A DNA stretch of 64,000 nucleotides from Clostridia bacterium (lineage in GTDB: Bacteria > Bacillota > Clostridia > Christensenellales > Aristaeellaceae). The notes under the pieces were generated by a model, which worked only from the letters and a program-made list of their open reading frames with translations, did not search any database and was not told the DNA's origin. The translations under genes and the position numbers were made by a program. The stretch covers positions 106,163 to 170,162 of the forward strand of contig JAGBDE010000005.1 of NCBI GenBank assembly GCA_017937655.1, written 5' to 3'. Below, piece after piece: positions 25,896 to 33,001 of the stretch; position 1 is the first letter of the stretch, and the number at the start of each line of letters is the position of its first letter.

Positions 25896-26252
25896 TTACT
25901 TGCCGTTGGTGATGTGATAGAAGGGAATGACCAGGAAAATCAGCCAGCCCGGGTGCCACAGGTGGAAGAAAAAGCCCAGGATCAGGTAGATCAGCGCCAC
26001 GGTCACGGGGAAGCAGAAAAACTCCTTCCAGCTGTTGAACTTCACATAATGCAGCGGGATGGCGAAGAAAATCAGCCAGCCGGGATGCCACATATGAAAA
26101 ATGAAGCCCAGAATCAGATAGGTGGTGGCGATGATCAGCGGGAACATGGCGTCGTCCTTCTGGCGCTTCTTTTCTTCTTCCTGCTGCTTTACATGGTCGT
26201 AGTAGCTGCCCTCCGGGCCCAGCACTTCGTTGTCCAGATGATTATCAGTCAT
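25896..26252 (-). CDS. Small membrane protein with an internal duplication
   Basis: The 118-residue protein has a charged N-terminus with a short coiled segment (KQQEEEKKRQKDD, about 22-34) and two near-identical hydrophobic repeats. The repeated block reads YLILGF-(I/F)-FH-(M/L)-WHPGWLIF followed by a short hydrophobic stretch and IP (about 43-67 and 86-110). HPGW repeats of this sort occur in small clostridial membrane proteins and in the membrane part of some XRE regulators. No function is known to me. AAGGAGG precedes ATG 26252. It is first in an operon with the Ntn hydrolase, whose start is four nt after its stop. Confidence 0.8.
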   Translation of the reverse strand: MTDNHLDNEVLGPEGSYYDHVKQQEEEKKRQKDDAMFPLIIATTYLILGFIFHMWHPGWLIFFAIPLHYVKFNSWKEFFCFPVTVALIYLILGFFFHLWHPGWLIFLVIPFYHITNGK

Positions 26253-26403
26253 GGGTGGTGTCCTCCTTATTTTTCCCTTTCCTCCGGGGTACGATGACAT
26301 CTTAACATTTTTTCCCGCCCGTGAAAAGAAGGACGCCGTTTGAAGAATATGAATCTATTCTGATACTGAAATGAGAAAATCATGAGAAAGTCAGCGGAAA
26401 GTC

Positions 26404-26432
26404 TTTACACCCCGGTCATTTGCGTGTATCAT
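26404..26432 (+). promoter_or_regulatory. Promoter of thrC
   Basis: TTTACA (26404-26409), a 17-nt spacer with an extended TG, and TATCAT (26427-26432). Transcription would leave a short untranslated leader in which I saw no strong structure. Confidence 0.65.
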
Positions 26433-26489
26433 GACATTGGAATGTATTTTCCCCTGGATATACCCGCATTGATCAGGAGCGTGATTTTC

Positions 26490-27986
26490 ATGTCTTTTTT
26501 CTCTACCCGCGGCGGCGCGTGCGTTACGGCGTCCCAGTCTATTCTGTGGGGCCTGGCCAAGGACGGCGGCCTCTACGTTCCCAGCATGTACCCCCAGCTT
26601 TCTCAGGAGCGCCTGGCCGCTCTCTGCGGCGCAAGCTACCAGGAGCAGGCTGCCCGCATCCTTCGTGATTTCCTGGAGGATTACTCCATCGCGGAAATCG
26701 AAGAAGCCGTGAATGCTGCCTATAATGAAAAGAGTTTCGATGATCCCGCCATCGTCCCCCTGAAGACCCTGCAGGACAACACCCATGTGCTGGAGCTGTT
26801 CCACGGCCCCACCCTGGCCTTCAAGGACGTGGCCCTGAACCTGCTGCCCCACCTGGTTTCCCTGGCCGCCAAGAAAAACGACGAGCACCGGGAGATCAGC
26901 ATTCTGGTTGCCACCAGCGGCGATACCGGCAAGGCCGCCCTGGAAGGCTTCAAGGACTGCCCTGGCACCAGCTGCTCCGTGTTCTTCCCCCACGGCGGCG
27001 TGAGCAAGATGCAGGAATTGCAGATGGTCACCACCGGCGGCAGCAACACCCACGTCATCGGCGTAAAGGGCAATTTTGACGACGCCCAGACCGGCGTGAA
27101 AAAGCTGTTCGGCAGCCCCGAATTCCACGAGAAGATGAACGCAGCCGGCAAGCTGCCCTCTTCCGCCAACTCCATCAACTTCGGCCGACTGGTGCCCCAG
27201 GTGGTGTACTACTTCACCGCCTACATGCGCCTGGTGGAAATCGGCAACATCCGCATGGGCCAGAACGTGAACTTCGTGGTGCCCACCGGCAACTTTGGCG
27301 ATATCCTGGCCGGCTACTACGCCAAGCGGATGGGTCTGCCCATCGGCAAGCTGATCTGCGCCAGCAACCGCAACAACGTCCTGACCGACTTCTTCTCCGA
27401 CGGCGTGTACTACACCCACCGCACCTTCTTCCAGACCATGTCTCCCAGCATGGACATCCTGATCTCCTCCAACCTGGAGCGTCTGCTCTACGAAGTGGCT
27501 GATCGTGATGCCAACCTGGTCAAGGAATGGATGGCCCAGCTGAACTCCCCCGTGGGCAGCTTCTCCATCGGCGCCCAGCGTCTGCAGCAGATCAAGCAGA
27601 CCTTCTGGGCCGACTATGCGGACGACAACATGACCTCCGCCGAGATCAAGCGCGTCTACGACCGCTGCGGCTACGTGCTGGATCCCCACACCGCCGTTGC
27701 CAGCTACGTGCTGAAGAACTACCGCGAGCAGACCGGCGACATGACCCCCACCGTGATCCTGGCCACCGCCAGCCCCTACAAGTTCAGCGAGAACGTTGTG
27801 CGCAGCCTGCTGGGCGACGACGCCATCCAGGGCCTGGACGCCTTCCAGTGCGCGGAGCGCCTCCAGGAAATCTCCGGCGTGCCGATTCCCCGCCAGATCA
27901 GCGAGCTGTCCACCCTGCCCGTGCGCCACAAGACCGTTTGCGAAGTGGCCGACATGGAAGAGACTCTGTTGGAGCAGCTGAAGTAA
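26490..27986 (+). CDS. thrC: Threonine synthase
   Basis: PLP-dependent enzyme that converts O-phosphohomoserine to threonine. The 498-residue protein belongs to the long fold-type II class. The PLP lysine K112 lies in HGPTLAFKDVALN. The serine/glycine phosphate-binding region is VATSGDTGKAALEGF, and VPTGNFGDILAGYYAKRMGLP is the second conserved block. ATG 26490 has AGGAG about 10 nt upstream. It is monocistronic, with other threonine genes (hom, thrB) not in the window. The stop is followed by the modular repeat, whose first hairpin may act as terminator. Confidence 0.95.
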   Translation: MSFFSTRGGACVTASQSILWGLAKDGGLYVPSMYPQLSQERLAALCGASYQEQAARILRDFLEDYSIAEIEEAVNAAYNEKSFDDPAIVPLKTLQDNTHVLELFHGPTLAFKDVALNLLPHLVSLAAKKNDEHREISILVATSGDTGKAALEGFKDCPGTSCSVFFPHGGVSKMQELQMVTTGGSNTHVIGVKGNFDDAQTGVKKLFGSPEFHEKMNAAGKLPSSANSINFGRLVPQVVYYFTAYMRLVEIGNIRMGQNVNFVVPTGNFGDILAGYYAKRMGLPIGKLICASNRNNVLTDFFSDGVYYTHRTFFQTMSPSMDILISSNLERLLYEVADRDANLVKEWMAQLNSPVGSFSIGAQRLQQIKQTFWADYADDNMTSAEIKRVYDRCGYVLDPHTAVASYVLKNYREQTGDMTPTVILATASPYKFSENVVRSLLGDDAIQGLDAFQCAERLQEISGVPIPRQISELSTLPVRHKTVCEVADMEETLLEQLK

Positions 27987-28003
27987 ACAACATATTCATT
28001 TTT

Positions 28004-28208
28004 GCCTCCGGCGGCCCTGCCGGGGGCGTTCTTTTCTTTTCAGTGAAAAGAAAAGAACCAAAAGAAAACCGGCTGATACCCAGGTACAACGCGGGAATCA
28101 GCTGGTTTTTTTCTGTTGTTTGGGATGGCTGGCCTGTCCGCCTATCATGCGCTTTTCGGGTGGGTTTGGGAGGGGCTTTTCCCTGAAAAGCCGCCTCCCA
28201 ACGTCCCC
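28004..28208. repeat. Modular intergenic repeat, copy 1 (forward)
   Basis: Order: module I (CCTCCGGCGGCCCTGCCGGGGGCG), a purine/pyrimidine hairpin with a perfect 14-bp stem (28028-28041 with 28045-28058), module II (CGGCTGATACCCAGGTACAA through AATCAGCTGG, itself an inverted repeat) and module III (a palindrome built on CTTTTCGGG and GGGAGGGGCTTTTCC...AAAAGCCGCCTCCCA). It fills the gap between two convergent genes. No ORF is supported. Confidence 0.8.
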
Positions 28209-28210
28209 CA

Positions 28211-29281
28211 TCACGTCTCCACCGCACACGCGGCCAGGGCATAGCCCAGGTTGTCCAGGCTCACCTCGTATTTCACGTTTTTCGGCAGAAGGAACTCCAC
28301 GTATTCCTCCTCCGCAGGCTGGCAAAAAATCAGGTAGGTGGTGGTGTCGTCCCGGCGCACCTGCAAGACCCGCTTTTCGTGCAGGAGGTGCAGGTATTCT
28401 TCCAGCTCCACGTCCAGGAACACCATGGCCGCCGCGTGAGCCTTGCCCACATACCGAAGCCGCCAGCGGTTCCGTTTTTGCTCCATCACGAAGCCGTACC
28501 GCCAGGCGGTTTGCAGCAGCTTGCGCCCCTCGGTCGAGGCTTCCAGCATGGGCTTCTCCGCAGAGTCGTCCCCCGCCAGGCAAAGCTCCACCGTGTATTC
28601 CTGCAGCAGATCGCCCTGGCCGGGGTTGTCGGTCTCCGCCAAAGCCCGGGCTGCAGCGGCCTCCAGGGGCATGCCGGATGCGTACTTCCGAAAGCTGTCA
28701 AGCCGCCAATTTTCCTGCTCCCAGGGGGTCATGGTGCCCCCGCAGACCGTGAAGCAGCTGACTCCCTGCCTGCGCAAATCCGCAAACAACCCCGTCAGCG
28801 CAGAGATGGTCTCCATGCCGCTCCTGACTGTCAGATCGCTGACGGGAACCATGCCCTTGCCGTACCTGGCCACGCTCATGGTGTTGGGGGCAGGCGCCCC
28901 GTAGGGCAGCGGATGTTCCTCGTCCAGAAGCAGCATCTTCCCCCGCAGCAGTTCCTCCCGGGAAAAGCTCTTGCTTTCCGCCTCGATCCCCTCCGGCATC
29001 CGATAATCCACCGTGCTGATTTTCCTGGCCTGGACGGTTCTTTCCGCAGGGCGCGCGCCCTCTTTCACACGGTACATTTCCGACGCATCCTCCGCCGGAG
29101 CAAACAGCGGCAGCAACGCAGCGCACACCACCGACGCCGCCAGCATCCCCGCCAGCAGCCTCCTGTCGTGAATCGGCCGCGCCTTGGGCTGAACGCACAG
29201 CGCGCCCCAGCAGCGTCGGCCCCGGGGCCCGCGCTGGGCCTGCTTCCGCCACTCCCACTCCGTCATCATGCCTTGGGCCAC
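28211..29281 (-). CDS. VanY-like D,D-carboxypeptidase-fold protein lacking metal ligands (putative pseudoenzyme)
   Basis: This 356-residue protein has a basic N-terminus, one membrane helix (about 45-65) and an extracellular M15-like domain. The C-terminal half keeps VanY landmarks (PYGAPAPNTMSVARYGKG, GVSCFTVCGG, WRYGFVMEQ, RYVGKAHAAAM). The SxHxxGxAxD zinc motif is replaced by EYTVELCLAGDD, and the expected E-P-W-H ahead of RYVG reads RNRWR, so zinc ligands are missing. It is therefore probably a binding or regulatory wall protein. The GTG start at 29281 is preferred because AAGGAGG lies 7 nt upstream; ATGs at 29287 and 29263 are alternatives. Confidence 0.75.
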   Translation of the reverse strand: MAQGMMTEWEWRKQAQRGPRGRRCWGALCVQPKARPIHDRRLLAGMLAASVVCAALLPLFAPAEDASEMYRVKEGARPAERTVQARKISTVDYRMPEGIEAESKSFSREELLRGKMLLLDEEHPLPYGAPAPNTMSVARYGKGMVPVSDLTVRSGMETISALTGLFADLRRQGVSCFTVCGGTMTPWEQENWRLDSFRKYASGMPLEAAAARALAETDNPGQGDLLQEYTVELCLAGDDSAEKPMLEASTEGRKLLQTAWRYGFVMEQKRNRWRLRYVGKAHAAAMVFLDVELEEYLHLLHEKRVLQVRRDDTTTYLIFCQPAEEEYVEFLLPKNVKYEVSLDNLGYALAACAVET

Positions 29282-29335
29282 GCACATCCCTCCTTGGAGG
29301 TAGGGTTGGCTGGTTTTGGAAATGTTATTCTGCTT

Positions 29336-29605
29336 TTTGCCTCCGGCGGCCCTGCCGGGGGCGTTCTTTTCTTTTCGGTGAAAAGAAAAGAACCAAAAGA
29401 AAACCACCTACTTTTCTTTTGAGTCAAAAGAAAAGTAGGCAAAAGAAAACCGGCTGATACCCAGGTACAACGCGGAATAAAGCAGCGGTTTTATGTTGCT
29501 TGGAATGGCTGACTTGTCCGCCCATCATGCGCTTTTCGGGAGGGTTTGGGAGGGGCTTTTCCCCGAAAAGCCGCCTCCCAAGCAAGCCGCCTGCCAACGT
29601 CCCCC
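29336..29605. repeat. Modular intergenic repeat, copy 2 (forward, with an inserted hairpin)
   Basis: Same modules as at 28.0 kb, but after module I a second perfect 16-bp hairpin is inserted (29407-29422 with 29424-29439, built on CTACTTTTCTTTTGA). Module II has lost part of its inverted repeat. The stretch 29282-29658 contains this repeat and the hpf terminator and no supportable gene. Confidence 0.8.
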
Positions 29606-29610
29606 AAAAA

Positions 29611-29647
29611 GAAAAAGGAACGGGGGTGACCCGCTCCCTTCTGATGA
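29611..29647 (-). terminator. Terminator of hpf
   Basis: On the minus strand GGGAGCGGG, a short loop and CCCCGTTCC form an imperfect stem with one bulged base. It is followed by TTTTTCTTTTT, about ten nt after the hpf stop. Confidence 0.7.
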
Positions 29648-29658
29648 AAGGCTGAACG

Positions 29659-30207
29659 TTATGCTTCCGGCTCCAGCAGACCCAGATCGCCATCTTTACG
29701 CAAATACAGCACGTTGGTGCGATCCGTTTCCACGTTAACAAATACGAAGAAATCATGTCCCAGCAGTTCCATCTGCAAAATAGCGTCTTCCATGCTCATG
29801 GGGCGCACGGGGAAGGACTTGTGGCGCACCACCTTGCGGCCTTCCTCGGCGGCTTCCGCCTTGGCTTCCTCGGCGTCATATTCCAGCTCCTTGGGGCTGA
29901 AAGCGTCGGTACGGAGGCGTTTTTCCAGCTTGGTGCGATGCTTGTGGATCTGCCGCTCCAGCTTGGCCAGGGCCTGATCGATGCTGATGTAGAGGTTATC
30001 GTCGTTGGAGGCTTCAGCGCGGAGCGTCACGCCTTCGAAGGGGACGGTAATTTCACACTTGCGGCGATTGTTCTTTTCCTTGGTCAGGCGCACCTGCAAA
30101 TTGGTGGCGGAACCAAGGTAGCGTTCCATCTTGCCGACTTTCTTCAGTACGCGATCATTGATGCTGTTGGTAACGACCATATTTTTTCCGGTAATATTGA
30201 TATTCAT
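29659..30207 (-). CDS. hpf: Ribosome hibernation-promoting factor, long form
   Basis: Long HPF dimerises 70S ribosomes into inactive 100S particles in stationary phase. The 182-residue protein has the N-terminal S30AE/YfiA domain (about 1-100; MNINITGKNMVVT at its start, then SIDQALAKLERQIHKHRTKL) and the C-terminal dimerisation domain (about 125-180; KSFPVRPMSMEDAILQMELLGHDFFVFVN). AAGGAG precedes the ATG. A sequence that fits the sigma-H consensus lies about 160 nt upstream, agreeing with the known stationary-phase control of hpf (yvyD) in Bacillus. Monocistronic, with its own terminator. Confidence 0.95.
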   Translation of the reverse strand: MNINITGKNMVVTNSINDRVLKKVGKMERYLGSATNLQVRLTKEKNNRRKCEITVPFEGVTLRAEASNDDNLYISIDQALAKLERQIHKHRTKLEKRLRTDAFSPKELEYDAEEAKAEAAEEGRKVVRHKSFPVRPMSMEDAILQMELLGHDFFVFVNVETDRTNVLYLRKDGDLGLLEPEA

Positions 30208-30364
30208 AACGGTTCTCCTTCATCAAATAAATGGATTATGCGTCCCCCTTCTGGGGGATAAAAGATTCTGCGGGTGCCAATGGAACCACGCTCCTTTCGG
30301 TAGAACCTGATTTTGCCGGTCAGTCTTCTGTTACTCGTCACTCTTTTCTCTCTGTGATTATAGT

Positions 30365-30391
30365 ATTCGCCGTCCAGGCCGAAATTCCTAC
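30365..30391 (-). promoter_or_regulatory. Sigma-H-like promoter upstream of hpf
   Basis: On the minus strand GTAGGAATT, 11 nt, then GGCGAAT match RnAGGAwWW-N11/12-RnnGAAT in every fixed position. The hpf start is about 160 nt downstream. No comparable sigma-A site with a good -35 was seen; a TATAAT immediately downstream lacks one. Confidence 0.6.
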
Positions 30392-30399
30392 CGACAAAC

Positions 30400-30427
30400 T
30401 TGCAAAAAGAAGAAAAAGTTTTATAAT
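30400..30427 (+). promoter_or_regulatory. Promoter of the small membrane protein-MATE operon
   Basis: TTGCAA (30400-30405), a 16-nt spacer and TATAAT (30422-30427). It is divergent from the sigma-H-like site. Confidence 0.6.
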
Positions 30428-30495
30428 GGAAAAATGCTTGAAAAACAAGCTTTTTCCCTTTGCACAACCAAACGTCACAAAAGGAGCGCAGATGC

Positions 30496-30897
30496 ATGAA
30501 AAAAGGATGGTTGATTTTTCTTGCCGTGTTGCTTATGCTCGTCCTTGGGATTTCCGTTTGGGCCATCTTTTTCATGGCGCCCAATCCGTGGTGCCACGTC
30601 AATGCTCCTCAGAAAATCGATCGGCTGGAGATTTATTCTGCCGGGGAGGACCCGCAAAGCAGCAAGGACGATATCCTGCTGAAAGTCATCGATGAACCCA
30701 GGAAAATCAACAGGTATATCCAGAAATACCGCTGGGAAGACGGCAATGCCATTTGCTGCCACGAAGAAACCCGCTATGCGTTTCTGGAATACGCAGACGG
30801 CGAAGAAGTGGGCAGCAGCTACTACGGCGGACTGTTTTCGCGCTATAACAACCTTGACTTCACCCTGCAGCAATTCCTGCTCATACACACTCCATAA
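30496..30897 (+). CDS. Membrane-anchored small protein of unknown function
   Basis: This 133-residue protein starts with a short basic stretch and one hydrophobic helix (about 5-26), either an uncleaved anchor or a signal sequence. An extracellular domain of about 105 residues follows, rich in charged and aromatic residues (RYIQKYRWEDGN, SSYYGGLFSRYNN). I recognise no family. AAAGGAG lies before ATG 30496; another ATG at 30492 is out of frame. The MATE exporter gene starts 20 nt downstream, so the two are probably cotranscribed. Confidence 0.72.
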   Translation: MKKGWLIFLAVLLMLVLGISVWAIFFMAPNPWCHVNAPQKIDRLEIYSAGEDPQSSKDDILLKVIDEPRKINRYIQKYRWEDGNAICCHEETRYAFLEYADGEEVGSSYYGGLFSRYNNLDFTLQQFLLIHTP

Positions 30898-30917
30898 GCA
30901 AAGAAAGGCAGAGACCC

Positions 30918-32276
30918 ATGCAAAAGCAGATGAATCAACAGGAAAAACTGATTTACATGACGGAAACGCCGCTTCCCCGGCTGATCATCACCCTGGCGAT
31001 TCCCACCATCATCAGCATGCTGATCACGGCGCTGTACAACCTGGCCGATACTTTTTTTGTGGGACTCATCGGCGATGCCAGCGCCACGGGAGCCATCGGC
31101 GTGGTATTTCCACTGATGAGCATCATGCAGGCGGTGGCGTTCATGTTCGGCCACGGGTCGGGCAACCACATGTCCCGGGCCCTGGGCGCAGGTCGCATTG
31201 ACGACGCCAAGAAAATGGCCGCCACCGGCTTTTTCTCCGCCATCATGGCAGGCGCTGTGCTGATGGTTATCGGCCTGTGCTTTTCCGGCCCCCTCGCCAA
31301 GGTGCTGGGCGCAACGCCTACCATCGAGCCCTTTGCCCGGGAGTACATCCTGCTGCTGATGCCCGGCGTGCCGTTTTTGATCGGCAGCTTTGTGGTCAAC
31401 AACCAGCTGCGCTTCCAAGGCAGCGCCTTTTACGGCATGATCGGCATGACCTGCGGCACCATCCTCAACGTGATTCTAGATCCCGTGTTCATCTTCGGGC
31501 TGAACATGGGCGTCACCGGTGCGGCGCTGGCCACCAGCATCGGCCAGTTTACCAGCTTCTGCGTCCTTCTGCTGATGAGCCGCCAGGGCAGCAACATCCG
31601 CATCAGCTTGAAGAACTTTTCCCCCACCGCCGCAGTTTTCAAGGAAATCTTCCGCGGCGGCGTGCCCTCTTTGGCCCGGCAGGGTCTGGCCAGCCTGGCC
31701 TCCATCTGCCTGAACCTGGCCGCCGCCCCCTTCCTGGACGAGGCCATCGCCGCCATGAGCAACGTAAACCGGGTCATGCAGATGTGCAACTCCGCCATCA
31801 TCGGCTTTGGCCAGGGCTTCCAGCCCGTGTGCGGCTTCAACTACGGCGCAAAGAAATACAGCCGCGTACGGAAAGCCTTCTGGTTCTCCGTCAAGGTCTG
31901 CGCCGCGGTGCTGATTGTGACCGCGCTGGTGGTGTTCCCCTTGGCTCCCCAGATCATGCAGCTTTTGATCAAGGACAGCCCTAAGGTGTGGGAGATCGGC
32001 CAACTGGCACTGAGAATGCAGTGCGTGGTGCTGCCGCTGGCTTCCTTCGTCATTATGGCCAACATGATGCTGCAAACCATCGGCCTGGCCGGACGGGCCA
32101 CGCTGCTGGCCACCGCCCGCCAGGGCTTGTTCCTGATCCCCTCGGTGTTCATCCTCCCCGGGCTGCTGGGCCTGCTGGGTCTGCAGATGGCTCAGCCCGT
32201 CAGCGACCTGTTCTCCTTCCTGCTGGCGGTGCCCATCACCGTCATCGCCATGAAAAATTTCCCCAAGGACGAATAG
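30918..32276 (+). CDS. MATE-family efflux transporter (second)
   Basis: This 452-residue polytopic membrane protein has the MATE opening LPRLIITLAIPTIISML and ALYNLADTFFVGLIGD, and the second-half signature GFGQGFQPVCGFNYGAKKYSRVRKAF, all typical of the NorM/DinF-like clostridial branch. It would export drugs or metabolites using an ion gradient. It differs clearly from the MATE protein at 5-6.3 kb, so the two are not recent duplicates. AAAGGCAG precedes the ATG; internal ATGs at codons 5 and 14 are alternatives. Substrate unknown. Confidence 0.9.
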   Translation: MQKQMNQQEKLIYMTETPLPRLIITLAIPTIISMLITALYNLADTFFVGLIGDASATGAIGVVFPLMSIMQAVAFMFGHGSGNHMSRALGAGRIDDAKKMAATGFFSAIMAGAVLMVIGLCFSGPLAKVLGATPTIEPFAREYILLLMPGVPFLIGSFVVNNQLRFQGSAFYGMIGMTCGTILNVILDPVFIFGLNMGVTGAALATSIGQFTSFCVLLLMSRQGSNIRISLKNFSPTAAVFKEIFRGGVPSLARQGLASLASICLNLAAAPFLDEAIAAMSNVNRVMQMCNSAIIGFGQGFQPVCGFNYGAKKYSRVRKAFWFSVKVCAAVLIVTALVVFPLAPQIMQLLIKDSPKVWEIGQLALRMQCVVLPLASFVIMANMMLQTIGLAGRATLLATARQGLFLIPSVFILPGLLGLLGLQMAQPVSDLFSFLLAVPITVIAMKNFPKDE

Positions 32277-32325
32277 CACAATCCCCCTTACCTCCGCATA
32301 GTTTGTACTGAGCGAGGTGACAGAA

Positions 32326-32520
32326 GTGCCGAATGCCTACGAACGCTGCTACCCGGCCGCCGAGAACAAAGTGGCCGCCATTGCCGGCTATGTGCTCATT
32401 GCCATCGGGATCATCCTGCTGTTCTGCTGCATTCCCGGCTGGGCGTGGCTGGCGCTGCTTGGCGTGGTTCTGCTGGCGGCAGGAGTGCTGCTGCTTCGAA
32501 TCAGCCGTACATGGAGGTGA
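32326..32520 (+). CDS. Two-helix small membrane protein preceding spoVM
   Basis: A 64-residue protein with a short polar N-terminus (PNAYERCYPAAENK) and two membrane helices separated by a Pro-Gly-Trp turn (about 17-36 and 41-58), then a basic end. I do not recognise it. The GTG at 32326 is preferred with GAGGTGA five nt upstream; GTG 32317 is possible. Its stop TGA lies five nt before the spoVM start, and the spoVM SD overlaps it, so the two are almost surely translated together. A sporulation role is inference from this linkage. Confidence 0.7.
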   Translation: MPNAYERCYPAAENKVAAIAGYVLIAIGIILLFCCIPGWAWLALLGVVLLAAGVLLLRISRTWR

Positions 32521-32524
32521 AGGG

Positions 32525-32605
32525 ATGTCCGTCAAGATGATCTGCATCCGTGCGCCGAGGTTCCTGAGTGGCTTTCTCAAGTTGTTTGCACGGAAACAAA
32601 AGTAA
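32525..32605 (+). CDS. spoVM: Stage V sporulation protein M (SpoVM), 26 residues
   Basis: SpoVM is a tiny amphipathic helix that recognises the convex forespore membrane and anchors SpoIVA, the spore coat basement layer. This ORF has 26 codons, the same length as Bacillus SpoVM. It shows the family pattern: a short beta-branched start, then R-A-P-R-F-L-S-G-F-L-K-L-F and a basic end, including the kink proline (P11) before an amphipathic helix. GGAGGTGA lies just upstream of ATG 32525; Met5 is an alternative start. The spoVA genes converge from the other side. Confidence 0.85.
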   Translation: MSVKMICIRAPRFLSGFLKLFARKQK

Positions 32606-32613
32606 AAGGAAAA

Positions 32614-32639
32614 CGCCTGGCTTTATGCCGGGCGATTTT
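32614..32639. terminator. Bidirectional terminator between spoVM and spoVAE
   Basis: An 8-bp stem (CGCCTGGC/GCCGGGCG, one wobble) with a 5-nt loop; T runs follow on both strands. Confidence 0.75.
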
Positions 32640-32644
32640 GCTGC

Positions 32645-33001
32645 TTATTTGGAATGGGGCTTGAAGATCAGGCCCACCAGCGCGCCGAAGAAGATGGCCG
32701 CGGCGATGCCCCCAGCGGTGGCGCTGAGGCCGCCGGTGAACGCGCCGATGAACCCGCTTTCCTGCACGCTGAACTTGACGCCCTGGCACAGGGCGTGGCC
32801 GAAGCCGGTCAGCGGCACGGTGGCCCCCGCGCCGGCAAAGTCCACCAGCGGCTTGTACAGGCCCACTGCGCTGAGCAGCACCCCGGCAATGATGTAGCAC
32901 ACCAGAATCCGGGCCGGGGTCAGCTTGGTCAGCAGCACCAGAAGCTCGCCGATGAGGCAAAGCGCGCCGCCCACCAGAAACACTTTCAAATACATCAGCA
33001 T
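32645..33001 (-). CDS. spoVAE: Stage V sporulation protein AE (SpoVAE)
   Basis: SpoVA proteins form the inner spore membrane channel that moves dipicolinic acid in during sporulation and out during germination. This 118-residue membrane protein has about four helices, with family blocks VGGALCLIGELLVLLTKLTPARILV, GLYKPLVDFAGAGATVPLTGFGHAL, and a Gly/Ala-rich final helix (GGLSATAGGIAAAIFFGALVGLI). The ATG overlaps the spoVAD stop codon (TGATG), with GGGAGG upstream. Last gene of the spoVAC-spoVAD-spoVAE operon, ending at a bidirectional terminator. Confidence 0.93.
   Translation of the reverse strand: MLMYLKVFLVGGALCLIGELLVLLTKLTPARILVCYIIAGVLLSAVGLYKPLVDFAGAGATVPLTGFGHALCQGVKFSVQESGFIGAFTGGLSATAGGIAAAIFFGALVGLIFKPHSK

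Noticed and set aside
28004..28208. Insertion sequence or MITE with defined ends
   Set aside because: No consistent terminal inverted repeats or flanking duplications could be shown, and no transposase is present; kept as a repeat only.
28211..29281. Vancomycin-resistance (vanY) gene
   Set aside because: Zinc-binding motifs are missing, and no vanS/R/H/A genes are nearby.
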